Source of the DNA: Lunularia cruciata
Taxonomy: Eukaryota > Streptophyta > Marchantiopsida > Lunulariales > Lunulariaceae
Assembly (NCBI GenBank): GCA_948567375.1
Contig: OX419755.1
Coordinates: 64,856,944 to 64,920,943, forward strand
Direction: 5' to 3'
Length of the DNA: 64,000 nt
Shown here: piece by piece, positions 12,776 to 24,749 of the stretch
Layout: each line of letters starts with the position of its first letter
Numbering within the stretch: position 1 is the stretch's first letter
Notes under the pieces: model-generated
The model's database searches: none
Told to the model about the DNA's origin: nothing
The model's input: only the letters and a program-made list of their open reading frames with translations
Program-made: the position numbers and the translations under genes

Positions 12776-13508
12776 TATTATACTCCAAGGACAAGAGAAG
12801 ATAGAAAACACAGATTACACACTCAACATTCTGTGCCCCAAAGGAGCACCTTCTCTTTATTATACAAACAAGAGGATCTCCTCCAAGGAAGCTCCACCAT
12901 AGGATTAGGCACACAGATAGGTGACATGTCATCAAGCTCCAGCCTTGGATTACTTACTTGGATGGATGACATGTTGGTCTAGGTCCTATCTGGTTGGTCA
13001 AACAAGCTTTGACCGGAAGGAATCTTTTAGGGAATCTTCTTGTATGAGTCTCAAAATCACGAGTAAGGTACCGTTGGAAAGCTCTCAACAAGACAAACTA
13101 GGGAGAAGGGAAGGCAGCCTTTCCTCCAATGGGGTGGGAATTTGCACATTTCTTAGGCCTAATTCATCCATTTAGGCCTCCAAAATTACCTTAAAAGATT
13201 TGAGGCATATTTTGGTTCCTACTCTATTAGTAGAAGTCCCCTTTTGGTGATACCTCTTTCTGATCTGTTTAGTCCATCATGTGTAACATCCTTCCAGATG
13301 TTACCAAACCAATTCTCACCTTTAAATCATATATCTAGCTATTGGTTTTAAGGTTCTCAAGTCTATTTTGATTTTTTTTTTATTAGTAAAAGTACTCTTT
13401 TGGTGATACTTCTATCTGATCTATTTTGACCATCATGTATAAAATCATTCTAGATGTTACCAAACCAAATTTCACATTTAGATCATATGGCTAGCTTGTG
13501 GTATTACA
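12776..13508 (-). repeat. E2 3' LTR
   Basis: The left end is worn (TATTATACTCC where the partner has TGTAATACTCC); the right end is GGTATTACA. It is homologous along its length to 18,658-19,392. Confidence 0.85.
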
Positions 13509-13524
13509 AACATCTCTCCTTTTA
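13509..13524 (-). other. E2 polypurine tract
   Basis: On the minus strand this reads AAAAGGAGAGATGTT, directly beside the 3' LTR. Confidence 0.7.
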
Positions 13525-13615
13525 AGACGCAACGTCCTCGTTGTGCAATTGTTGCTCAAATTTTTTCACTAACACCGGTGCATGTGTCAAATTGGCAGTA
13601 GACTCCCATGTTGCT

Positions 13616-14905
13616 TCATAGAGGAGGTAACCTTTCCACTGTACAAGATAGTCCTCCCACGGATGGCGAGTACCACACATGCGTTTTTGAAGATACGCTC
13701 CACTTCATATTCTTTTGTGCCATCAATGAGTGTTGGACATGGTCAAATGTCTTGTGTGGAATGATCCTAGCCTGATTGGGGAGCATATCTACATAGTAGG
13801 GAAACATGGAACACTAGACGGATCTTCATGTGTGGTGGTAGTTCAAGGTGATAAGCCACAGCGCCAACGTGACAAAGAATCGAGAAAGGCCCAATAAAAC
13901 GAGGTCTGAGCTTATGAGGTCCAACTAATGTGAGTTTAGTTGTTGATAGCCACACTTGATCCCCAACATTGAACTCCATGTGCCTATGGTGTGCATCAAC
14001 ATACTGCTTCTGTTGATTTTGTGCAATCAGTAATCTGTGTTTGGCGCTCTCCACACCGTGTTGGATTCTAGAAACAAATATGTTGACAGCATCAACCTTG
14101 GTAGCCACTGGACGGATCTTCATCAAGCTAGAAGGTGTGAAGGGATGCTCACTATACACGAGGAAGATTGGATTGACCTGGGTGGATGCATTCACTAAAT
14201 TGTTGTAGGTGAATTCCACCAACGGGAGTAGGGTGTCCCACCTCTCTTGCTCTTCTAAGGTGAAGTCGCGTAACATGTCTTCAATCGTGCAATTAGCCTG
14301 CTCTGTTTGGCCATCTATTTGTGGGTGATAAGTTGTGGACATGGCCAACTTGGTTTTGAAGAAACCAAAGAGTGTTCACCAAAATAAATTGGTGAATTGA
14401 GTGCCTCTATCGGTGATAAGTACTCTAGACAAGCCATGGTGAGAGAAGATTGCATCTAAGTATAATTGAGCTAGTTGTGGAGCGGTCATATCCCTGGTGG
14501 TAGGGCGTACATGAATCATTTTGTTGAGCCGGTCCACAAACACCATAATGGAGTCAAACCCTGAGGTGGTCTTGGGTAATTCACAAACGAGATCCATACT
14601 CACTTGTTCCCAATGTTGGGTAGGTGTGGGGAGAGGTTGAAGGAGCCCTACAGGAGGTTGATTAGAGGCTTTGTTCTATTGACAAAGTAGGCATCTGCGC
14701 ATGTAGTTCATCATGTTGTTGCTCATCTTGGGCCAATAGTAATGGCATTGGACTGCATCCAAGGTCTTATCCACTCTAACATGACCTGCCATGGCCAAAT
14801 CATGACACTCCGCTAGAATGGTGGTGCGTAATTCAGGGACATTTGGGATCCATAATCTGCCATCACAAAAGGTGAGTCCTTGGGTGCTGGTGACACCTTT
14901 GGATG
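13616..14905 (-). pseudogene. E2 integrase, nearly complete but broken
   Basis: The zinc-binding N-terminus lies around 14,690-14,800 (GHVRVDKTLDAVQCHYYWPK, then a CLLC pair). The catalytic core follows with Asp in SMDLVCELP (about 14,590), Asp in LITDRGTQFTNLFW (about 14,400) and Glu in GQTEQANCTIEDML (about 14,300), so the full D,D,E triad is present. The C-terminal part from 13,767 contains VGDQVWLSTTKL and KLRPRFIGPFSI, typical of the gypsy integrase tail. No chromodomain is seen. A break near 14,350-14,376 and stops upstream prevent a single frame. Confidence 0.87.
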
Positions 14906-14983
14906 ATTGTGCTTCTACAATCTGTAGATCAGTTTTTGTAGTAGCCAGAATCTTTGGCCAAAATTCAGGGTCAATCTATACCT

Positions 14984-15621
14984 CTACGACCAAGTTGTTT
15001 GCCATTGGCATACGAGTGAATGCATCTGCAAGTTGCTTCTTACCTTCCACGTAGGTGATTGATATGCTGAAGCATTATTGCCACTCTGTCCCATCGAATT
15101 TGGCAACGAGATAGATCCTTCTGCATCTCGAGGTAGACTAGAGGTTTGTGGTCTATCTCTACTACAAATGCCTTCTCGCCCAAAGAGTGCTTCCAATGCT
15201 TGGTTGCCAGAACAATGGTCAGCTCTTCTTGTTTGGTGGTGTGGTAGTTGCGCTCTGACGGTAACAACTTTTGAGAGAAATATGCAATTAGATGCCATCT
15301 GTCATGCCACTCTCGTTGTAGGACTGCTCCTATTGCTACGCTTGATGCATCTATAGCCAACTTGATTGGTCATTTTGGGTCATACCACTTCAAGATTGGT
15401 GCATGTAGCAAGGTGGGTTTCAATTCTTGAAAGTCCAACTCTTGTGCGGTTCCCCATGTCCACTTCTTCCTCTTGCCAAGTAGTGCCGTAAAAGGTTGTG
15501 CAACCTTAGAGAAGTCCTTGATAAATCTATGATAGAATCCCGTCAACCCCAAGAAGCTCTTGAGTTGAGTTTGATCTTTTAGTGCATGCCATTTTTGAAT
15601 GACCTCTATTTTATCTGTCAA
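14984..15621 (-). pseudogene. E2 RNase H and RT connection domain
   Basis: 15,370-15,621 carries the end of RT (SFLGLTGFYHRFIKDFSKVA). 15,040-15,360 carries RNase H: AIDASSVAIGAVL, then YFSQKLLPSERNY, then EIDHKPLVYL. The start Asp, the central Glu and IDHKPL match the Ty3/gypsy RNase H. A stop separates the two pieces. Confidence 0.87.
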
Positions 15622-15639
15622 TACTTGAATGCCTTCTAC

Positions 15640-16350
15640 ACTTACTCTATGCTACAGGTAGTCTACTTCACACTTGCCAAACTCGCACTTTGAGATTTTG
15701 GTGTACAATTGATTTTGTCTTAGAATTTGGATGACTTCTTGTAGATGTTGTTTGTGTTTTGTCATTGTGCTATTGTATACTAAGATATCATCCAAGAAGA
15801 CAATAACAGACTTATCCAAGTATGGACGAAATATGTCATTCATTAGACTCATGAAAGTGGCAGGTGCATTGGTGAGGCTAAAAGGCATCACAAGATACTC
15901 AAAGTGGCCATACTTGGTTTGAAAGGCAGGTTTGTACACATCCTCCTCTACAATTCAGATTTGATGCCAATTTGGTGAAGTATCTCGTTCCATGGAGTTG
16001 ATCAAACAGGTCATCCATCCCAAGGTAAGGGGTATTTATTCTTCACCGTTTATTGATTGAGACCTTGATAGTCAATGCACATGCGCATTGTACTATCCTT
16101 CTTCTTCACAAACAAGATAGGAGCCCCGTATGGTGATATGCTAGGTTGGATGAACCCCTTCTATAGCATCTCCTCAATTTGAGTCTTACACTCCTCCAAC
16201 TCATGAGGTGATAGGCGATATGGGGCCTTACAAGGAGGTGTCTTCCCCGGGAGTGTCTCAATTTTATAATCTACTCTCCTTTTTGGTGGTAATCCTGAGG
16301 GTAGATCATTAGGAAAGACATCTTGAAATTCATCTACCACAATCTTCAAT
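15640..16350 (-). pseudogene. E2 reverse transcriptase
   Basis: The N-terminal entry is DVFPNDLPSGLPPKRRVD at about 16,280-16,340. The palm motifs lie at 15,652-15,939: [20 protein letters not shown] and the active site [11 protein letters not shown] (an F-L-D-D box). Stops and a frame break near 15,940-16,160 disrupt the fingers. This order and wording are typical of plant Ty3/gypsy elements. Confidence 0.88.
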
Positions 16351-16599
16351 TTCTCATGAATTTATCTATTGAGTTGTGCACTCTGGACTTCTCTTATTAG
16401 ACCCATGAAACATATATTGGTCTTATAGACAGTTGTCGTCCCTATGATATATAGAGGCAGATACTACTTGGGTGATTTTTCTTTAACCCCAATGATTGAC
16501 CATTGGTGGGTTCTCACTACTTTCTTCCTCCAATCTACCATAGGGTTGTAATGCTCTATCCATGGCATGCTTAAGATTGCATCATAACGAGCTAATTGT

Positions 16600-16850
16600 A
16601 TCACTCGCCACTCAATTGCTTCCTAATATTCTCCTATAGAGAGTGTTACTCGTCTAGGCAATGATTCAATCCTCTTTATTTGCCCATTAAGCAACTCTAC
16701 TTCTTCACTCCTATCTCTCTCAAGATCCATTCCCAATCTTATTGCAATAGAGTGAGATAAGAAATTCTCTGTTGCTCTCGAATCAATTAATACTCTCACT
16801 TGATTGCCTTCTAGGACTCCATTCTTGACAATCAATTAGGAGGTTGCCTT
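16600..16850 (-). pseudogene. E2 retroviral-type aspartic protease
   Basis: The 70-codon piece has QVRVLIDSRATENFLS, the family D-S-G-A-T active-site box with Gly changed to Arg, then SIAIRLGMDLERD. The altered Gly should kill the enzyme. A downstream GMPWMEHYN-like flap is better seen in E1. Confidence 0.8.
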
Positions 16851-16859
16851 TTAGGATCT

Positions 16860-18645
16860 TTGTACATTAGTCTTCTTCCTTCCCTTGCTTCTCTTCTTCC
16901 TTTTTGAGCGAGTAAGGCCACAAGGTATATTTACTGGCAATCTTTGTTTTCCAAAGTGATTTCCACCTCCTCCTCTTCAATGCGCCTCTCTATGTTGTTC
17001 AAAGATTGCATATACAAAGGCCGAGGGCCTCTAGGGAAACGGGTGTAATAGTTGGTAGATATGTGCCCAATACGACCACAATTGTAACAACGACGTTGTT
17101 CTCCTCAAGTTCCTTCTCCTTGTGGGACTCCATCTCTTTGTTCTTCTACCCGTCTACGCTCTCCTTGAAGTGGTCATGCTCCTTGATCTCGAAATCAAAG
17201 GTTGCCCAAATCCATTGGTATTGGTCCACCCATATGTGGCATTTCTGCCCAATAATGTTGAGGTGGAACTACTCCTTCACCTCCACCCAATGCTCCTGCT
17301 ATTCTTTATTCACAAGCAATGGCTTCAAATACCATGCAAGGATTTTTCACCATGACTTCTTGGCAAATCCGCTCCTTTAACCCTTGTTTGAAATTGTCGA
17401 GAGCCTCTACTGGACTCATATCGGTTATTGAGACTTGTAGATCCAAAAATGCCTCCACATACTCTTGTATGCTATTCTTCTGTCTTAATCTCTATAGTTG
17501 GGTTCAAGCCATCTGTACAGAATCCACCAATTGAAATTCTTCAGCAATCCTTCCTGCATTGTTGTCCATGTGAACTCCCTTCTCTCCGCCAACATGGATC
17601 ATTCCCAAGCATCATACCATATGAGTGCTTTATTGGTCAAGTACCCACATGCAAATATGCCTGCAGCATGCTTTAGAACTATCGGAAATATCGATTCATT
17701 CTTGAGATCCAATTTTCCACTACTCCCAACTATTGGAAATATCAATTCATTCTTGAGATCCAATTTTCCACTACTCCCATCATACGCTGCACCTTGTAAG
17801 GCTCAATGTTCCAGGTCTTCTTCATCTAGAGTAGCAATGTGGCTTCATCATTGATAGGGTTCGTAGGCACAAGTGCCTCTCCAAGTACCTCTATAGCAAG
17901 TAATGGGTTTTAAGATGGCTCTTCTTCTTGCATGGCTTGATTGTTCCCGAGGATTTGCACTTGACTTTGTAATGTCTCCATGTTCATCTTAATCTCTTGA
18001 AATTCATTCAATATCCCTTGCATTCCTTGCACTAGCTCTTGCAATTGCGGATCCATGGTTCCTACAACACTCAATTGCTAATGTCTACTTCAATACGGAG
18101 TCAATATGATCACTCTGGACAACACACAAACTATCGGAACTACCATTGGGACCTTAGAAGCTATCACTCGTTGAAAATACTCCTCGCCAAAATTCCTAAC
18201 TACAAAATCTCTAAAAATCACTTTCGGTCTCCCTACATAACGGATTTCTACTTGAGTGTTGAAAGGGAGAGGATTTGGGACATTCACATCCATATTATCA
18301 TAATAGAATGTAGATTGTCAAATCCCACTCTCTTTCATATATCACCACAAGTAGAATCATTGGGTTTGGAGAGTTCATCACCCTATCTATGAATTTTGCA
18401 CCAAAGTGATAAACTAGCAATACCCACATTTGCTCACACTGGATGTAAATAACCTTGATGTGGAATGGATTTGAGAATGGAAAGCTAGGTGTGGGAACCC
18501 ATCCCATCCCAACCCATCCCATCTACTCTCTAAAGTCCTTCCTAAGTCTAACAATTACTCTATGTTCTCCACCTCAAATTACTCAGTTTCAGTAGTTTGT
18601 GCTCTTCCAAGAGAGGTGATCCACTCTCTTGGACTAAGACACTCA
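16860..18645 (-). pseudogene. E2 gag remnant
   Basis: On the minus strand, fragments of gag are readable. These include an AFLDLQVSITDMSPVEALDN stretch (about 17,400-17,460) and a zinc knuckle at 17,049-17,097 reading RCYNCGRIGHISTNYY, in which the last Cys position is Tyr. An in-frame 51-bp tandem duplication lies at 17,677-17,778. Several stops interrupt it. The long plus-strand open frames here are shadows. Confidence 0.75.
17677..17778. repeat. 51-bp tandem duplication in E2 gag
   Basis: 17,677-17,727 and 17,728-17,778 differ at only two positions by eye. At 51 bp (17 codons) the duplication keeps the frame. Confidence 0.85.
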
Positions 18646-18646
18646 C

Positions 18647-18657
18647 TCTGATACCAT
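18647..18657 (-). other. E2 primer binding site (initiator Met tRNA)
   Basis: On the minus strand, TGGTATCAGAG directly follows the 5' LTR. It matches the 3' end of plant initiator methionine tRNA. Confidence 0.9.
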
Positions 18658-19392
18658 TGTAATACTCCAATGACAAGAGAGGAGAGAAAACAAAGATTAC
18701 ACACTCAACATTCGGTGCCCCAAAGGAGCACCTTCTCTTTATTATATAGAAAAAGAGGATCTCTTCCAAGGAAGCTCCACCATAGGATTAGGCACACAGA
18801 TAGGTGACATGTCATCAAGCTCCACCCTTGGATTACTTACTTGGATGGGTGACATGTTGGTCTCGGTCCTATTTGGTTGGTCAAACAAGCTTTGACCAAA
18901 GGGAATATTTTAGGGAATCTTCTTGAAGGAGTCTCAGAATCACATGAGTAAGGTACCATTGGAAAGCTCTCGATGAGACAAACCAGGTGAAGAAAGCAAA
19001 TTTTCCTCTATTGGGGGGAGAGCATCTGTACCTTTTCCAGGCCTAATTCATCCATTTAGGCCTTCTAAATTGCCTTCAAAGATTTGAGGCATATTTTGGT
19101 TCCTACTCTACTAGTAGAAGTCCCTTTTTGGTGATACCTCTTTCTGGTCTGTTTAGTCCATCATGTGCAATATCCTTCCAAATGTTACCAAACCAATTCT
19201 CACCTTTAAATCATATGTCTAGCTATTGGTTCTAAGGTTCTCAAGTCCATTTTGGTTTTTGCTCTATAAGTAGAAGTACTCTTTTGGTGATACTTCTATC
19301 TGATCTATTTTGACCATCATGTATGAAATCATTCTAGATGTTACCAAACCAAATTTCACATCTAGATCATATGGCTAGCTTGTGGTATTATA
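18658..19392 (-). repeat. E2 5' LTR
   Basis: It runs from TGTAATACTCC to GGTATTATA and is homologous to 12,776-13,508. It lies between the E2 primer binding site and the point where E1 coding text resumes. Confidence 0.88.
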
Positions 19393-19890
19393 ACATCTCG
19401 AGGTAGACTAGAGGTTTGTGGTCTATCTCCACTACAAATGCCCTCTTGCCTAGATAGTGCTTCTAATGCTTGGTTGTAAGGACAATGGCCAGCTCTTCTC
19501 ATTTTGCAGTTGATAGTTGCGCTCTGCCGGTATAACTTTTGAGAGAAATATGCAATTGGATGCCAATTGGCATGCCACTCTTGTTGTTGGACTGCTCCTA
19601 TTGCTATGCCTGATGCATCTATAGCCAACTTGATTGGACATTTTAGGTCATACCACTTCAAGATTGGTGCATGTAGCAAGGCAGATTTCAATTCTTAAAA
19701 GGCCAACTCTTGTGTGGTTCCCCACATCCACATCTTTTCCTTGCCAAGTAGTGTTGTTAAAGGTTGTGCAACCTTGGAGAAATCCTTGAAAATTTGATGA
19801 TAGAATCCCGTCAACCCCAAGAAGCTCTTGGGGTTGGCGGGTTTGTTGAGTTTGATCTTTTGGGGTACACCATTTTCAAATGACATCTAT
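19393..19890 (-). pseudogene. E1 RNase H / RT end, split by E2
   Basis: 19,695-19,886 has SFLGLTGFYHQIFKDFSKVA (end of RT), and 19,450-19,691 has LAIDASGIAIGAV and YFSQKL (RNase H). The sequence continues past E2 at 12,770 and below. Frameshifts and stops are present. Confidence 0.83.
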
Positions 19891-19894
19891 TTTA

Positions 19895-20600
19895 TCTATC
19901 AATACTTGAATACCCCCTACACTTACTCTATGCTTTAATGGTCTACTTTAGACTTGCCAAACTTGCACTTTGAGAGTTTGGCATATAATCAATTCTGTCC
20001 TAGAATCTGAAGAGCTTCTTGTAGGTGTTGTTTGTGTTCTATCATTGTGCTACTATATACTAAGATGTCATCCAGGAAGACAATAACAGACTTATCTAAA
20101 TATAGATAAAATATGTCAATATCAGACTCATGAAAGTGGCCGGTGCGTTGGTGAGGCCAAAAGGCATCATGAGATACTCGAAGTGGCTATACTTGGTTTG
20201 AATGGTAGTTTTGTACACATCCTCCTCTAAAATTTGGATTTGATTGTAATTGTTGTGCAAGTCCAGTTTGGTGAAGTGTCTTGCTCTGTTGAGTTGATCA
20301 AACAAGTCATCCATGCAAGGTAAGGGGTATTTGTTCTTCACTTTTTGCTGATTGAGATCCCGATAGTCAATGCACATGTGCATTGTACCATCCTTCTTCT
20401 TCACAAACAAGAAAGGAGCCCCATATGGTGATACGTTGGGTTGGATTAACCCTTTTCACAGCATATCCTCAATTTGATTCTTACACTCCTCCAACTCATG
20501 AGGTGATAGGCAATATGGTGCCTTACAAGGAGGTGTTTTCCCTGGGAGTGTCTAAGTTTTATGATCTACTCTCCTTTTTGGTGGTAATCCTATAGGTAGA
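19895..20600 (-). pseudogene. E1 reverse transcriptase
   Basis: 20,096-20,410 is open and reads [20 protein letters not shown], then [11 protein letters not shown], then [15 protein letters not shown]. The VIVFLDDIL active-site box follows at about 20,064-20,090 after a break. The N-terminal LPPKR-like entry is at about 20,550-20,600. Confidence 0.87.
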
Positions 20601-20647
20601 TCATCAAGAAAGATATCTTGAAACTCATTTACCACATTCTTCAATTT

Positions 20648-21120
20648 CTAAGGAATTTGTCTATCAAGTTGTGCACTTTGGACTTCTCTTATTAGACCCA
20701 TGAAACATCTATCAGTCTTACAAATAGTTGTTGTCCCTATGACATATAGAGGCAATTCTTGCTTGCGTGATTTTTCTTTAACCCCACTAATCAACCATTT
20801 GTGGGTTCTCACTATTTTCTTCCTCCAATCTATTATAAGGTTGTAATGCTCCATCCATGGCATGCCTAAGATTGCATCATACCGAGCTAATTGTATCACT
20901 TGCCACTCAATTGCTTCTTGATATTCTCCTACAGAGAGTGTTACCTATTTAGGTAATGATTCAATTGTCTTTGTTTGCCCGTTAGGTACCTACTTCTTTG
21001 CTCTCATCTCTCTCTAGGTCCATTCCCAATCTTATTTCAATAGAGCAAGACAAGAAATTTTTTGTTGCTCAAGGATCTATTAATACTCTCACTTGGTTGC
21101 CTTCTAGGACTTCATTCACA
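20648..21120 (-). pseudogene. E1 protease and downstream linker
   Basis: 20,648-20,899 carries ARYDAILGMPWMEHYNLIID, the flap/second loop of the gypsy protease, then a basic linker to RT. The active-site box near 21,070 reads VLIDP followed by a stop, so it is destroyed. Confidence 0.78.
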
Positions 21121-21129
21121 ACAATCAAT

Positions 21130-22555
21130 TGCAAGGTTGCCTTTTGGGACCTTTGCACTCTTATCTTCTTCCTTCCCTTGCTTTTTTGTGTCCTTATTGA
21201 GCCATTAAGGCCACAAGGTACATTTACTGGCAATCTCCATTTTCCAAAGTGATTTCCATCTCCTCCTCTTTAGTGCGTCTCTCTATGTTGTTCAAATATT
21301 ACCTATATGAAGGCCAAGGGCCTCTGGGGAGACAAGCACAATAGTTGGTAGATATGTGCCCAATACGACCACAATTGTAACAACAACGTTATTCTCCTCA
21401 ATATCCTTCTCCTTATGGGACTCCATCTCACCGTTCTTCTACCTATCCTCGCTCTCCTTGAAGCGGTTGTGCTCCTTGGTCTCAAGACCAAAGGTTACCC
21501 AGTTCCATTGGTACTGGTCCACCCATGTGTGACATTTGTGCCCAATAATGTTGAGGTGGAACTACTCCTTCACCTCCACTCAATGCCCCTACTATTCTCT
21601 ACGTACAAGCAATGGCTTCAAATATCGTGTGAGGATTTTGAACCATGACTTCTTGGCAAATCCACTCCTTCAACCCTCATTTGAAATTATTGAGAGCCTC
21701 TATTGGACTCATGTTGGTTATTGTGACTTGTAGATCCAAAAATGCCTCCACATACTCTTGTATGTTCTTCTCCTATTTCAATCCCCATAGTCGGATCCGG
21801 GCCATCTGCACGGAATCCATTGATTGGAAATTCTTCAACAATCCTTCTTGCATTGCTTGATCATTCCGAAGGGTCTGTACTTGACCTTGTAATGGCTCCA
21901 TGGTCATCTTAATCTCTCAAAATTTGTTCACCATCCCCTACATTCCTTACACCAACTCCTACAACTATGGATCCATGGTTCCTACAACACTCAATTGTTA
22001 TTGTCTATTTCAATAGAGAGTTAATATGATCACTCTAGAGTGCACACAAACTAATGAAACTACTATTGTGACCTCTAAAGCTACCACTCGTTGATAATAT
22101 TCCTCACCAAAATCCTAACCACAAAATCTCTAAACATCACTTTTGGTCTCACTACATAACAAATCTCTACTTGAGTGTTAAAAGGAAAAGGATTTGGGAC
22201 ATTCAAATCCATCACAACAAAATCTAGATGGTCAAATCCCACTCTCTATTGTAAATCACTACAAGCAGAATCATTGAGTTTGGCAAATTCATCACTATAT
22301 CCATGAACTTTGCTCCAAAGTGAAAAATCAGATACACTCTCACTTGCTCATATTGAATGTACATAATCTTGATGTGGATTGGATTCAAGAATGGAAAGCA
22401 AGGTGTTGGATATTGTCCTCCCGGAGCCTCCATTCCATCCTCTCTCTAGCACTCCTAATCTACCAATTACACCAAGCTATCTCTCCTCAAAATTACTCAA
22501 TCTAAGTAGCCCATGTTCTTCCAAGAAGGGTGATCCGCTCTCTTAGATGACAACA
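21130..22555 (-). pseudogene. E1 gag remnant
   Basis: A zinc knuckle lies at about 21,336-21,390 (RCYNCGRIGHISTNYC). Upstream text parallels the E2 gag but lacks roughly 370 bases (near 21,850). Many stops. The last Cys of the knuckle is displaced by one residue, as in E2. Confidence 0.7.
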
Positions 22556-22559
22556 CCTA

Positions 22560-22570
22560 CTCTGATACCA
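22560..22570 (-). other. E1 primer binding site (initiator Met tRNA)
   Basis: TGGTATCAGAG on the minus strand, one base from the 5' LTR end. Confidence 0.9.
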
Positions 22571-22571
22571 T

Positions 22572-23332
22572 TGTAATACTCTGAGGATATGAGACCTAAG
22601 AAGAAACACACCATGAGAAACACACAATTTTGCACTCAACCTCCAATGCCCCAAAGGAGCACCTTCTCTTTATTATATAGACAAAGAGGATCTCCTCTAC
22701 GAAAGCTCCACCCTAGGATTAGGCACACTAATAGGTGACATGTCAGCAAGGTCCGCCCTTGGATTACCTACTTGGATGGGTGACATGTCGGTCCTGGTCC
22801 TATATGGTTGGTCAAACAAGCTTTGACCAAAGAGAATCTTTTAGGGAGTCTTCTTGTAGGAATCTCATAATCACATGGGTGAGGTACCATTGGAAAGCTC
22901 TCTATAAGACAAAGCAGGGGGAGGGAAAGCCAGCCTTTCCTCCATTGAGGAGATGGGAGGAGGTTTTGCATATTTTTGAGGCCTAATTCATCCGTTTAGG
23001 TCTCCAAAATTGACTGCAAAGATTTCAAGCATTTTTCAATTTCTACTCTATTAGTAGAAGTCCCCTTTTGGTGATATCTCTTTCTGATCTATTCAATCCA
23101 TCATGTGTAACATCCTTCCAGATGTTACCAAACCAATTCTCACCTTTAAATCATATGTTTAGCTATTGGTTCTAAGGTTTTCAAATCTATCTTGGTTTAT
23201 GCTCTATTAGTTGAAGTACCCTTTTGGTGATACTTCTATCTGATCTATTTTGACCATCATGTATGATATCATTCCAAATGTTACCAAACTGAATTTCACA
23301 TCTAGATCATATGACTAGCTCTTGGTATTACA
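22572..23332 (-). repeat. E1 5' LTR
   Basis: It begins TGTAATACTC and ends GGTATTACA, followed by the CTATG target duplication at 23,333-23,337. It is the LTR partner of 10,411-11,165. Confidence 0.92.
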
Positions 23333-23337
23333 CTATG

Positions 23338-24495
23338 TCAAACAATATTTTGGTTTTGTGGTGTCTGACAAGCCTTGAGTTTTCACATCCATTGTTAAGT
23401 TAGGAGAAAAAGCTTCCACTCTTGATATAAGGAATTATCCCACAAACAACTTTTAGCTTCCATTAAGCTCAAGCAAAAGGTCACAAATGATAGGATTTTT
23501 GAACCCAATATTGAACCACACACACTACTAATGTTTGGGTGAGAAAGGCACAAAAGGGGTTTTGGCTAGAGATGTTTGGCATATACCCTCTTAGGAGGAA
23601 CCATTATGGTTCTTTCCCTGCTAATTGTCCTTGCAGCATGAGGGGTTCCTTGTTGTTCTTAAGGTGGGCACAGTTTGGGGCATGATTGCAAATGTTCCTC
23701 AAAGATGTTCTCTACCTGAAGATAAACCCAAAGAAAACCCATATGGGACACATAGTGGAAAAGAAGGCATCTCAAGAAATTGGCTCAATGGAGCCATATG
23801 ACCCAAAAGGCACCCCATATAGGTTCTTTTCTAAAACCCTTGGTCTGACTTGTGGCCTAGTAGATTGTTACCATTTACAAGCAAAAGGCATGACTACATC
23901 CTTTTGTGTGCATTCTTGATACAACATCATATTAATTAAAACATGAACAAAAAGCCCATAGGGTAATGCCTTTTTGGCCCTATATTTCACTATAGAATGA
24001 AAGCCCCTATTATGCACATGTGACTCATCATGCCATATAGCATCCTTTAGTTCCTATTATGTGCGTATCTAAGAAAACATTGCTACTTAAATGGTGCACA
24101 TTGAAAATCTGAGTTGTTTCACTTGGCTGCACATGGAGCCAATCTCTTGCTCCAAGGAAGGAGCTCATGGTGATGGCAAAATATATTATTTTCCATTGAA
24201 AAAATCACATCAAAAACAAACAAAGCATACAAAGAGAGAGCATTCACTATGATGTACATAGAGTCCCATAAATTGCTTTATAGACTTCCAACCCTTCCAG
24301 TTCAAGAAACAAAACTGCAAAGGTAAAAGCTTCAAACAAGAGGTGAGAGAAAGGGCCATGGCCAGCCTTCCCTTTTCATTATTGAGGTCCTTCATATGCA
24401 CATTGACATATATCCCTACATTTCTTAAGGCTTGGACAATGAGGCATCACTTGTCATTGCACTAATAGATTATTTGCATGACATCCTTTCTTTGA
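23338..24495. other. Spacer without recognisable genes
   Basis: No open frame here looks coding. The composition is less AT-rich than the spacers on either side, so it is probably old repeat DNA, but I could not match it to anything else in the window. Confidence 0.4.
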
Positions 24496-24501
24496 TCCTA
24501 G

Positions 24502-24646
24502 TTTTTGTGTAGAGTGTACCATATTCTTCTAGGGAATGTGCACACAATGTATTTTTCATAATTAATCCTCTATGGAGGTCAGAATTGTGCAAAATGCAAT
24601 GTGTGTGCACAATCCTTGGAAAAATGTGCGGCACTCTACACAAAAA
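24502..24646. repeat. Foldback / MITE-like inverted repeat
   Basis: The arms begin TTTTTGTGTAGAGTG at 24,502-24,516 and end CACTCTACACAAAAA at 24,632-24,646. They stay complementary, with mismatches, for roughly 55 bases each, including a TGTGCACAC block in both. A short middle of about 30 bases holds CCTCTATGGAGG, itself nearly palindromic. No clear target duplication is seen. Confidence 0.65.
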
Positions 24647-24749
24647 GTCCACCTTATATAAGCCTAGGGTTACCCCATTCACCAATTTTGGCTACTCAAG
24701 TGCTCTTTGAATTGTATGAGATATTTACCTATCACACAACAACTCTCTA

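Larger units (their letters stand above)
12776..19392 (-). mobile_element. E2: inner Ty3/gypsy LTR retrotransposon inserted in E1
   Basis: A second member of the E family, same strand, with LTRs at about 12,776-13,508 (3') and 18,658-19,392 (5'). The internal order on the minus strand is PBS, gag, PR, RT, RH, IN and PPT. It splits the RNase H of E1. A clear target duplication is not visible (GTGTA on the left against ACATC on the right), probably because of later mutation. Coding parts are longer than in E1 but still carry stops and frameshifts, so it is also inactive. Confidence 0.88.
10411..23332 (-). mobile_element. E1: outer Ty3/gypsy LTR retrotransposon, nested host of E2
   Basis: A minus-strand element with LTRs at 10,411-11,165 (3') and 22,572-23,332 (5'). 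It is flanked by an identical 5-bp target duplication, CTATG, at 10,406-10,410 and 23,333-23,337. On the minus strand the order is PBS, gag, PR, RT, RH, IN and PPT, the Ty3/gypsy order. Its RNase H region is interrupted by E2: the E1 text stops near 12,770 and resumes at about 19,393 with the next bases of the same gene, as comparison with the intact E2 sequence at 15,119-15,135 shows. The LTRs differ at many positions, so the insertion is old. All genes carry stops and frameshifts, so it is dead. Confidence 0.9.

Noticed and set aside
17006..17854. Several long plus-strand open frames
   Set aside because: They are shadows of the minus-strand E2 gag, which has the zinc knuckle and capsid motifs.
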